Under the pieces are notes generated by a model that did not search any database, had not been told where the DNA came from, and was given only the letters and a program-made list of their open reading frames with translations. Positions 34,401-47,688 of a DNA stretch of 64,000 nucleotides are shown here, one piece after another. Positions within the stretch are counted from its first letter, which is position 1. Each line of letters opens with the position of its first letter. The position numbers and the translations under genes were made by a program. Source of the DNA: Thereva unica (lineage: Eukaryota > Arthropoda > Insecta > Diptera > Therevidae); assembly GCA_949987705.1 (NCBI GenBank), contig OX465281.1, forward strand, positions 239,527,143 to 239,591,142, in the 5' to 3' direction.

Positions 34401-37400
34401 CATTTCATCGAAGTTCACGATATTCTCTTCTTTCTAAGAATTTTAATTTAAAAAAACGTGTCCCACAAAACAAGTTTTCAACCTACATACAAATTATCGT
34501 ATCAAATAAAAGTTAAAAATTATAAAAATAAAATAAAGTAATTAAAAATGAAATTTGCTTCACATATTTTTGGTTTCAAAAAAATTAATTCAAAGCTAAA
34601 AAAAAAAATACTGAGTATTTGTCCAGTTTAAATTCAACCTGCATTGAAAGTAAATAACAGGAAACGGGGAGTCTGTATTTTTAGACTTTTGAGAATTGTT
34701 TGTAGAATTAGCAGTATGGTTTTAACATTGTTTTAGATGGTAAGTTTCTCAGAATAATGGAAGCTAACTCCAATTGTTACATAATGATTCAAATATCTTA
34801 AAGAGAATTAGGGTAATAACTTTAATTTTTAGTAAATATGCTAAGTTTTCTGAAGATACTAAAATAAACTTAGAGATAATATTTCTTACTAAATTTAAAG
34901 AATACAGAATAATATAAAATGTACATATAACCCTGAATATAGAGCTCTATAAATTACTCTATTTCCGTAAGGCTTAAATTTACATCTACCCTGGTTTTCC
35001 GAGCATTAAATTAAAATTGAACGAACTTAAATGTAACTAATATAGTTTGATTCAAAATTGACTTTAATTACAATTCAATTTCACAAATATTCCATTACAC
35101 TAAATTTAAAATTATTTCTTATTTATTTACAACCTTGCGTAATATACATGCATGCATAGTGATCAAAACGGCGTATTACAACAAAAGGGGAAAAAATAAA
35201 TGGCAAGCAAAAATATTGACGTGATTTGCACATATTGAAAGCGAGATAGAACAGAAATATATTTATAAATATTTGTTTTTATATGAAATGAAACACCAAC
35301 TAGTAATATTATTCATAAACATAATCAACAGCCAAATTACCGGCGAAACTCCAAAACTTGGCTGAGCTCAGTTGTGACCGGTAACAGTCTTCGTATTTGT
35401 CTAAAACTTAATTAACGTTAATAAATTGCCTTGTTAAACTGAATAAACAAAAAAATAAAATATTAAATAATAGTTAAAAAAAATATTATTTATAATAAAG
35501 TTATAAAGAAGCCCGAATAGCTAGAAAAATCACACACAGGATGAGGTACGATTGCTAGCAGCCATCAGAGGATCATACTGTGGGTATATTTTTTGCTTTT
35601 AGTAAACTAACCTGGTGTGGGCGTCAGGTGTCCGGTTGATGACGGCCTCGAGCTCATTATAAGATGTTGCGGATGACTTAGAACACTTAAATTTGCTGTA
35701 CTTGTTGGATTGTTGCCCGCTATCACAGCCGCAGTATTCATTGTTGTAATTGATAAGCCGCCGGATGTTTGTCCTATCAGCGAGCTAGAATGATGATGTG
35801 CAGATTGATGATCTCGTGGCGGTGAAACTGGTTCGGATTTTACTTTCACTGATAGCGGTGATGATGCTGGCGGGGGTGTACTATTTGATACGGCTAAATG
35901 TGGTAGCCCACTAAAATATAAATGGAGAAATAAATGTGATTAGAAACCAAAATATATTTGAATAGTAAGATAAATGTATTTAGAATATTTATTGATAAGT
36001 AAATCTTTTTATCTTAAGAAGGAGCGCCACAAATCTTAAGTAGGAACGACAGTCTTATCTTAAGTAGAAGTGACAACCTTTCCAAATAAGCTATGATTAA
36101 TTCCTAGGGAAACACTTATTCACAATCTTATAGATCTTAGAACACCTGCAAAATTAGTGAGGCTAATAAAAGTAAGTTGGGAACAAAGCATTATCTGCCC
36201 AACACACAAGAAAGGGGACAGGTTCAACTGGTGAAACTATACAGGCTTATCTTTTCTAAGCACAGTATATAAAATAATGACAAACATAATTAAGGCCAGA
36301 CTGGAACCTTATGCAGAAGCTGCAATAAGTGAATACCAAGCTGGATTCAGAAGGAATAAATCAACCATAAGGCCAAATCCTCCGAAAATGCTGGGAATAC
36401 AACATCGACGTTTATCAACTTTTGGTCGACTTCAAATAAACATACGACAACATCGACAGAGAAAAATGTATGCGACAATGCTGGACCTTAACATACCCAT
36501 AAAAAGATAGTGAAATTGACGAAAATGCGAACGCAACTCTGCTTAACAAATCAAAGCAGTTGGCAGGATATGCCGACGATCTTCTTCTTCTTCTTCTTTG
36601 ATCCGTTAGCTGGCGGTCCGAGCGGGACGTCCCCGCAACGGATACGCTGCTGTCGGTGCCGCTGGGTCCCGAACTCTATTCACGATTCGCTTCCATTCTT
36701 CTCGGTTTTTGGCGGTGTCTCGAGCCTCGGTAACTGCCGACGATATAAACTGCCATGCAAGATCACTGTCATACCTTAGAGAAATATTCACGGAATTAGA
36801 AGAGGGAGCCAAAGATATAGGGCTGCAAATAAATGCAGAAAAAAGTAAAATTCTAATTCAGTCAAGGGTGGAAAGAAGAAGAAGAAACCATAACACCACC
36901 TGGGGGGAACATATATTCGAACGCGTAAACCAATTTGACTACCTGGGGTCCACAGTTAGCGAAAACGTACAACGAAGAATAAACGCCGCAAACAGAACAT
37001 ACTTCTCACTATTGCCAGTAATGAAATCCAGAGCCATCTACAGAAAACCCAAAATAAGAGTCTACAAAACCGTCATACGTACAGTAGCTACATATGGATG
37101 TGAAGCATGGAGTATCTCCCAGAAATCCGCCGACAAGATGGATATATTTGAGATGAAGGTTCTCTGAAGGATATACGACGCAATCAATGAAGAAAATGCA
37201 TGGAGAATACGCTACAATCACGAATTGTATGACTTATACAATGAGTGAAAACTCTCGACACACGCCAAGCTACTGCATTTACGTTGGGCCGGTCATGTCC
37301 AAAGAATAGAAGACTCAAGGATACCCAAAAAGCCCTGTACCTACTACCAGATGGCAGAAGACCAGTTGGCAAACCACAGTCAAGGTGGGAGGACAATGTT

Positions 37401-40400
37401 AAGGCCGATGCAGCAAAATTGCTCAATACAAGAAACTGGAGACAAACTGCGGAGCAGAGAGACGTCTAGAGGAAGAAGCTGATGGATGCCAAGGCTGGAA
37501 TTGGGCTGTAGAGCCATGTAAGATGTCAGTTTATTCCGTCTACGTTCACAATACAGGGAAGTTGATCGTGTGAACCGAAAGGCTCAAAGCCACATCCCAG
37601 CTAGTTTGATATTTTATATTAATTCACAAGCCATTGCTGCTTATACGAGTCTTTGTACCCTAATCAAACGCGATTTTATAATTTCTGTAATTCCAAATTT
37701 TTTAAATGTCCAATTAATTTAATACCATGAATTTTTATAGCTGTATACTTCCTAACAACTATGGAAATATTAATAAATGTAATCATGGCTACATAGCACA
37801 TCGTATGCTTTCGGTGTAAGCATTTCTTTGCAGTATGTCTGCAATTTTATCCTGTAACACTGAAACTTTCATGTATACTTTCTCGAGCATTTCCATTTTT
37901 CTGATTTGAATATTATCATTGAATACGCCGGCCATGAATTCCTCGAGTAAAGTCCCTTCAGATTCTAATGTTAACTGGCATCCCTATCCTCATGAACAGA
38001 ACTTCATATTGGACAAGATGAGATTTGTTACGTCATGAATTACTGTCAGTATACATACAGAATGTCCTTCAGTCCATCTGTTGGATGTAACCCAGAAAAG
38101 TTGGAAAATTTCTTGATTGATCTGTGGAGCTTGTGAGTCGTAGGATTAGAATATAGAAGGACAAAAAATGTAAATAGCTTTTCCGTGGATAATTTAGTTT
38201 TCGACCAAGCATAAATGTAAAGGACACGTCCTCTATCCTTTTACAAATGTAAAGGGCACGTCCTGTGTCAGTGGTTAGAATAAATAATACCGATGATATG
38301 GAAATAATTTGATAATTTTTCAAATAATAATTCGAAAGTTAGATAGCGTATTGCATCGTTATAGTCCACCATTTAATCCTTAATAGAAAATACAATAAGA
38401 ATAAGACAGTAAAAGTCCAATCTTAATATATTTTATGATTTCATATAACAAAAATCGTTTACCAGTAAGACGAAAGATTGAAATTAGGAAGCGTATAATT
38501 TGGTATTTGTGCAAAATAATATTACTACATTTCTTGATTGCTCAAAAGCTTGAAAATCTCAAGAGCTCGAGCGCGTGTATATGGGCAAAAACGCGGAAAA
38601 AGGCATATGCGTGTCCGGAGCCGATGACCGTTTTAGAGTCGGAAATGAGTACCCAAAAAAAATGCTTTCGGTGGATATCGAGCTAGACAACATTTTTCCA
38701 CAAAAAAACGGCCTTCCAGCCAGCCATAAAGCCCGGCAGGCCCCAGAAACTGTGAAAAATGTCCCCTCCGTGGCATGTCCCAACTACAAAAATCCAGATT
38801 AATTGCGCATATTAAATGGACCAACTTGTGCGATTCGGGATAGGACGTTCACGAATGGTTTTAGGGGCCTAAAACTTTGATTTTTTCTCTTTTATCGCAA
38901 ACCGGAACACCAGAATACAGAACTTACACGTATTCGAATTTTGTCCGAAATTTTCCGTTAAAATTGCGAACCGCAGTGCCGCTAGAGCCTGCATGCGTTC
39001 GAATGTTCTGTTGGGGCTCCCTCTGCTCGGGGGATGTTTCATGAACCTGCAACAATTCGAAAACCCATTCGGCGCGTTCGATTTGAATCCCTAACTGTCA
39101 AATTCGCTTGCTCTAAAATTCAAAGTGCAAACGCATATTCAAACAAGTCCCCACCGTGGCAGTCTCGGTTTCAACTTCAAACCGAAAAAAACGCGTCAGA
39201 AGTGGAAAGTTCAAGTTGTTCTAAGAAGCTGTGGTCAAAGGTAAGCGGAAATTCACTCAGGATTCTTCCTGAACTCAGAAAAGCGATTTTAAGTCAAATA
39301 GTCCCCTCCGTGGCGGTCCCCTCCGTGGCAGCTTTTTCTTGAAATCTTCAATAAAGATAGAAATTTGAGAAAATTTCCCCAAGAAAGTTCCAAAAAATAA
39401 GGATTGTCGCCTTGTAACCCCTGTAGCAGAAACGGGCTAGTTTTGGGGCCATATGGGGGGAAAACCCACAAAAAACTCGGTCGGTAAACTTTTTTTTTGC
39501 TGGGTTTTGAATGTGCAAATATGCCTTTTTTCGCGTTTTTGCCCATATATTGTTCGTTTTAACCGACTTCAAAAAAAGAGGAGGTTACTCAATTCGACGT
39601 GTAGGTATTTTGTGGTCCTGTTCACGCATAACTTTGTAACCCAATAACTTTTTTGCTTTTTTTTTGGTTCATTTGAAGGGGGAGCTTCCCACGGTGGGTG
39701 GTCCCGTTAAATTTTTTTTTGATTCTATCTTGTAATTTGCTTACGTCTCGATTTCTGGCTGACGTTCTTCAGCTTGATATGTGAAGAAGTGTCATCGCAT
39801 CTGCAACAACCGCATCTGTCCACCTTTTCCCTGAGCTACCTACAGGTCTTTCTTTTTCGACGATGCCAGTGAACACCTTCTTTACCGCTCTTTCTTCTGC
39901 CATGTGTTTGACGTGTTCAACCCAGTGAAGTCTATTGAGATTTACGAACGTTGCTAAGTCTATGTCGTTGCTGTTATATCGAATTGTCCATGTCCCGCCC
40001 TGACAAGTTGGGCCAATATGCTTCTTAAAATTCAGCAATTTTTACGATGCGCGCAAAAGGTTTTATTTCCGAGAAGAATGCGAACTGGTCAACTACTTCT
40101 AACTTTATGTTCATCTATCATTCAAGTTGCTACCTATCTTTTATCTATTTACTCTTATCTGCAGCATTACCTTAATTTTCTCCTCGTTGATTCTCAAGCC
40201 TTCTATTTTGCTGCTTCTTTAATTTCTGAGTAGCATTCCTTTACTGCTCTGACTGGCCTTCTGGTCGATGTCATCGGCATACGGGAACATTATGAGCGGA
40301 TTTGTTAACCAGCGTGTAATTTCATTGAATTGACGTTTTCTCTAATAACTGCTTCCAAGTAGGGATACGGAATGGGTACACGATTCTTTACTCATATGAG

Positions 40401-43400
40401 TATTTGGCTTTTGATTCTACTCCTATCAATACTCGATACTTTTGAGGGAGTAATTTTACTAATATCATTACTTATAAGGTAGAATCGAGTACCGAGTACA
40501 ATTTGCATTCAAGACAGAATTCAAACTAACTGTAGTAAACGGGCCTTTTTAGGTTTAAATTTATCTCGCATTCAAGCTAATGTAATCTGTCCCAGCCGGA
40601 AATCGAGTAAATCAGTCGGCAGGTACCCGACGACGACCCTTCTGTGAAAGTTATCAGGATGGCAGTGTTGGGCTTTTGACATAACCAATATAATTTCTTT
40701 GAAGAAACTCATAACACTAATTAGGATTTAATCAATATGTATTTCATAAAATTTAACCCCGGATTCATGCCTTTTTTGGGATCGTTAATGTAATTTTAAA
40801 GCGTTTGATTAAACGCGAACGTTCTAGAGCGTTTGAGTAGACTCAAACTAAGTCTTTGACGCATGCGTATATTTCAAGGAATCGTTGATCTGTTAGTCAG
40901 TTAGCAATGCTGAAAAAAGGCTAGATCACTTAATATTGCTGTGAGTTCAGTGATCGATGGAGTGTTCCGATTGATCGTTATTGATCATGTTTATCGTTTA
41001 GGAAGTTGTTATGTGACTGTGCGTAAGACTCGGTAATTAAGTTTGTACGAGGTCACCATCGCAAATTCGCCCGGTTTTCTTGAGTGCTCATCAATTCTCA
41101 AGGAATCGAGTACTTTTGAACGAGTAAAAAGTATTCATTGAGTAAATTTCTTTCGACTCTACTCATGAGTATTTATTCCAGTTGTTTTCAACGATTCCGT
41201 ACCCTTACTTCCAAGGCTAGTTTGATTAGCATAGGTGCCAGGCCATTCCCTTGTTTGAGTTTCTTGATTAACATGGAAGGCTTGGAAGTGTACGTGAGAT
41301 CTCCTTGTTGCAGACCTGATTGTTTTGAGAAGTATATTGAATTGCAGCGTTCTATTCTCCCTTGTCCTATTCTCTTCCATCGTTATTTAACACTTTGTCT
41401 CCCATGTTGCTCCACAGCTATCCTTTATAAAGCAGGTCATAAGCGTGGTTCTACAAAGAGGTGTATGTAGGATTCGTCCATAACATTGCACATAAAGCAT
41501 AATATGTATGAAGCCGATTTGCTAGTTCACGTGTAGCATTCCATGGTTTAGCTATATAAACTATGCTTATAACAGATGCCTTCCTTCAATTTATGACAAA
41601 GGAAGGTAGGTATTTTTCAAGTAATTCTCAGTGCTCTAAAGAGTGACCGTTTTATAAAAAATGCAGACTGCTATCTTAATTCATAATCAAATATTATTAT
41701 CCCTGTGTCGTCATGTGTAGCTACCGAAGTCAGTGGATTCTAATCAAAGAAGTAATCACCTCAAAGCATTTGGAGTTAATGATCACCACTTGAACTTGCA
41801 TTAATTACCTACATCAATGCGATACATTCATATGTATCTGAAAACTGCATTCATATGTATCTTGAAATAACTCATCTTGCCATTGACTCAATAAACAATC
41901 CGACATATACAATGGACTGCAACGATCTAGCTATAAGTATATTGAAGTAGTAGTAGTAGTTGGTAGTCTTCACATTCATTCAACGAGGAAACTAATACGA
42001 TGATATAGTGTAACAAGCTATATTCAAATTAGATGTAAAGTCAACTGCTGGTTGCAGAAAAAATGTGAAATACTTCAAATCCCAAATTGAACTTTTCCCC
42101 AATATTTTATGCACTATAAAGATTTCGTCAATGGATGATATTGTTTAACTTGCACGGTAATACTCGCTCATGATTTCTGTCATCAATTATTAGTAATAAC
42201 GATGTCGCAGTCCTCTTTAGCTATTATTTTATGTTGCGTGCAAGTAATTGATTTCTTTCAATCAACGGGAATTACTACCTATACGTTCAGGCTAAGGTGA
42301 TGTACTGTCATATCATGTACTTGTAAAAATGGATAATTCATTTTTAATAATTCACAAGGCCAGGTATGTCTTCATGAAGCCAATATTTTAATTCAATGGC
42401 GAATTTTTGCGGTTAGAATAGGTGTTATTGTGGTTTCTGAGTTTTTTTTATTAAGCAGGTTTGTAATGGCGTAAAGAGAGAATTAACCCTTAAACCTATA
42501 ATAATAATTTCCCATAAAGTAGAGTATGGATTTTTACACATTATAGTATATTACCTGGTGTGTTGTACTGTTGTTAAGCTCTGATGTGTCGTCCATGACG
42601 GCAGTCCCATAACATCGGAAGAACTCATTGAAAAATCTTGAGGACCAAATGAACTTAAGGGATAACTAGAGAGTCCTGGTATTGGTGTCTGCAGTGTAAC
42701 TACAGGCGTATTAAGCGTAGACTGGTTTTGGCGACTCTGCTGCTGCTGTTTATATAAAGAAATAAAAGAATGCCAACCATAAATCGAAATTGAAAAATGA
42801 ATATTTAATAAAAAAAAGGTACGAAATGAAAAATTTTCCATCATTACATAAAAATTATACATAAATGAACCCCCACAGTAAAGTAGGGTAAAACCTGGAG
42901 GCGGTTTCGTGGATGTAAGACCCTTTAACAGAAGGGATTTACATCCACATTTTTGGTCGATGATATTTTTTTTTTTGGGTTTTAAGTTTGAATATCCTTT
43001 TAGTGTTCATTTGTGAAACTGACAAACTGTGTTGATGGATAAATTAAATTTTTAATGAAATGATATCATTTTGGAGGAGTATCGTTTTTGTATTAATAAT
43101 TAAAATGAGACTTACGTCGCCATAAGTGATATCGTCAGGTGCTGACATGTTTGGGGCCATTGGTGTTGGTATCACAACCCGCAGGTTTGAACTTCTCCCG
43201 CTTTGCCCACTTACTGGTGAATGTTGCTTGTGTGTTATGTGATGTGAGGCTAAAATTTTTGTTTTTTACTTAATTTTTTAAAAATATACAATATAATAGT
43301 AGATATATTAAATTTATTATAAAAATAAAATTCTCTGACATTTTAATATTAGTTATTGGGATTCAAACGCATACCTACATTTTTTAAGTATTTTTAAAAA

Positions 43401-46400
43401 AGCTACAAACAAATCTGGTAAATAATATAAATTCATTTTAGTAAAAAAAACATTTTAATTAAAACAAAACAATAACGTCAACTATTGGTCGATTAGCAAA
43501 AGCAGTCAACTGTATACCTACGTTTTATCCTTAGGTTGAAGGAGAATAACTCAGAGATAGAACCTTTTCGGACTACTAACGATTCTGTTTTAGAGGGTAA
43601 TGTCTGACAAGAAACTCTGGTCGAATAAAGTAGAAATATACCTAATATAAGAGGGAGAACTCATGCAGTTTAATATGGCACTCTCTATCCAATGTTACTG
43701 AAAACAGAATTTCTTTACTTCGATAGACGGGGCAGAAGAAAAGTAGAAGAAATACCTGTAACGAGCAAGAGAGGTATGAAAAGTTGAAAGGCGAAGTAAG
43801 ATTATTTTAGAGAAATCTGTACTGGAAGAAATGGAAGAACAACCTAAACGTACTAAATACACGGAAATTCTAGTTAATGCTAAAAAAAGGCCGGTTAGGT
43901 GTTTGAGTAAGAACAGGACCGATATACAATTAAACTTAAATTTGTTTTAGTGTAACGCTGAAGTTTTAAAAATATGACCTAAGAATGTAATTACAAACTA
44001 TGTCGCAAATCACATCAAAGAGAAAATCAAGACATGGTCTACAGAGATCAACGGGAACATCATTATATCTCCCAGAGATCAAAAGTACTTGAAATGTATA
44101 TTACCTAGAAAAATGCAAACAATAAAAAAATAATCTTTCCCCTGACTTTAGCTGAAGGAATATTACTTTACTGCGTTCATGCGACCATACACTATCCCAA
44201 GCTTACGATTCAGATTTTAGTATATGCGGGGCCGTGCCGAAATAAAAGACGGCTAATTGCCACGGAAAGTACGTTGAATACGGATAAATGAATAACGTTC
44301 AGTACATACGTTACAATACCCACATGTATTGCTAAATGTTTAGAATTGGGGTTTCAGCCCAAAAAAAATTGTTTGAAGGTATTCAGAGTGATTTTTGAGT
44401 GCTCCAATAATAATTTCAAGGCGGGGAAAACATATTTTTCTTATCGAAATGATAAATGTTGCGAACTGGGGTTCTAGGCCAAAACCAGAGTGATTTATCA
44501 ATTTTGGTGTTGCACACAGGTCAGCAGCGGCGGGCAGAGGAGGATAAGCACTCAATTTGTCAGCACCCAAAAATCACTCTGAGTCACTGACATATAGGAA
44601 TGGGCTGTTGATTGTCAATACTGAATGGCACCATTTTTCTCCAGAAATAGAAAACCTTTTTATGTAAACAACATTTTTTTCGAATTTAGGAGAAAATAAG
44701 TAATTAGATGTCTGCTATAATTGATAGAAATAAATTTCCATCACCTATTTTTATTTATTAGCAGTTTCTTCATTAAATAAATGTATTTATTCCAAAACTT
44801 ATTATTATTTCCGCTTTTTAACTGAAAGTTCGCAAAGAGCTCAAGAGAGAGAAAGAAGAACAAAAACTATACCTGTCTATTTTTTTCTAATGATGTGTAT
44901 ATCTGTACCGCTGACATGCGCTGACTGATTAAGATGATTAAAGTTCTTAGGAATAAAACGTGGGAGCGAGACGGTAATAGTTTTTGGTGCCATTTTTTGT
45001 ATGCAGCAACGGACAGCAGTGGTGTGCGAGAATATGAAAAGAATTGCAACATTTAAACGCAACCCCTAACACCCCTCGTAGCTATTTTGCTACCCACACC
45101 ATAGAATTATACGCTGCTGTCCTTGGCTGGAGCTCGACCAAAACTTGCTATGATCCAGCCAGATACATGGATACAAGTGTCCAGAAAACGGCGCGCAACA
45201 AAAGTGCGCGTGACACGAATTTCTAATTTTTACCCCAGGCCAAAAACACTTCGTCAAATATCACTTCAAAAAATAAGAATTTTCAGAATGTGGCAAAATT
45301 CACGACATTAGAGGAAATAACCAGAAGATTTGCCGACTCTTGAACAATCTACATACAGCTGGCCGGAAATTGACACTTATTTGAAAAAATTTGTCCGCCC
45401 TATTGGCTCCGCAATTTTAAATTTAATAGTTTTGATCATAAATTCGTTACTGGCAACCTTAAAAACCCCCAGATACCGATTTTAATGGAAATTGGAACAC
45501 AATTGGCAAATTCACATAGGGCATTTTCTGAAAATTAATCTGTGTGAAGAGCTGCAAGGCACACAAAAGATGACAGTGATTCACTGTAGAATGAAAGACT
45601 CGTTTTTAAATTGAAATAAATAAGAGGATTTTGCAAATCGGGCTTCAAGGTGCATTATGGGAGACCCCACGGTAGCTATTTAAGAACATTGGATAGTTAA
45701 ACTCGATATTAGATTGCAGACTATATTTTTTTCCGAAATCGCTTCGAATCTTTTATTTTTATTTTTATTCACTCGGGTCCTAAAAAGGGAAATCATTTGA
45801 TTAGATTGAGACTAACTTTCCTTTATTGCCAAAATTGACTCACTTGTGGATAAAAATAAACACAAAATATATGTTTTTGCCGTTCAGTAAGGATATATTT
45901 GCTATAAAATATTCTATCTTGATTCAAATCTTTTATTTAATGTATATAAGAAATTTTTGGCAGGGATAAAACCACTACATATTTAATTATAGCATTAAAT
46001 ATAGGCTAACTAATACCTTCATCGTAACAACTTTATCTCATCTCAATCTGTAAACAACTAATAAAAATTTTATTAGAAAATAAAAAGCTACTGGCTTAAA
46101 ATTTCAGTCATGTATAAACAATGTTGTCACAATCTTTGCTTTGTTTATGAATTATACTAGTTTAGAACTGGATTTAATATTTCATTTCTCTATTATTAAA
46201 ACATAATAACAATACAAATATTTAATTTTATTCTAATAAAAAAAATAATTTTTATAATAGCAACAGACAAATTTTTTTATCATTTGTTATATAATTTTTG
46301 GGCTAGAATGAAAACGGCCAAGGTTAAGTGCAGAAGTTTAAATACTCATACGACATCTGCAGACAAACACGGTTTTATTTATTCACATGTTTCATTTAAT

Positions 46401-47654
46401 AATTCCCTTAAGCTTCTTTAAACATAATACCACGTCGCTGATGAGTTATACCATGTTTACTTGTTAGAAAGTGCATTGACGTCTACAAAATGCTTAAAGA
46501 GCAACAGCTTTTTTCGTGCATTGTTGCGAATTGTTTAACATATTTAGTATAATAATGCTATTCAGATACTATATGGAATTGCTATCTTAGGGGGTATGCG
46601 GAAATTATTGTAGAAAGGAGGGGAATTTTAATCACTAAATTTGGGGAAAATATTTACTTCATTAAAAATAAACAAGTAGTTGTGATAAACATTGAAAGTT
46701 CTGGTATTAAATAAATATTTTCGTTTATAAACATGCAATTTTATACAAAAGAACTAGTTGGGATGTGGGTTCGACCCTTTCGGTCCACACGATCAACTTC
46801 CCAGTATGATGGATGTTGAATATTATGATTGGATATTTTAATAATAAATGAACAATAGGCAATATAGAATATATGCATAATCCCGAGAATTTGTCACAAT
46901 TGTTTATCAATATTTTCGTTAAAATGTCAAACTAAATTTGCGCACTTACAAGGTTAGGATGACGAAAATGTATATAAAATTGATGTATTAATGTTTTTCG
47001 GCACCTCAATGAAGTCGATATAGTTTTTAGTTCGCGCGGGATCGTGCAGGTACGAAAATCACTTAACTCAATTAAACCAAAAACCCGCTGGACCGAATAT
47101 TATAAAAATATTTTCAGATTATATTGTCGCTAATACGCTTCGAACGGCACCTCAAGTAAGTCAATATCTTTGGTGGTTCGGGCCATATCGTGCAGGTACA
47201 AAAATCACTTACGCCGCTTAAACAAATAAACGGCTCGACCGAATTTCATAAAAATCTTTTCAGATCATATTTTGGTTAATACTCTTCGAACGGCACGTCA
47301 ACTAAGTCGATATCTTTTATAGTTCGCGGGATATCGTGCAGGTACAACAATCACTTAAGTCATTTAAACCAAAAAACCGCTGGGCCGAATATTATAAAAA
47401 TCTTTTCAGATAATATTGTCGCTAATACGCTTCGAACGGCACCTCAAGTAAGTCAATATCTTTTGTATTTCGGGCGATATCGTGCAGGTACAAAAATCAC
47501 TTACGTCGCTCAAACAAAAAAACGGCTGGACCGAATTTCATGAAATTCTTTTCAGATCATATTTCGGTTAATACGCTTCGAACAACACCTCAACGAAGTC
47601 GATATCAGTTTTGGTTCGCGCGATATCGTGCAGGAAAAAATGACCACATCCGTA

Positions 47655-47688
<34 letters not shown>

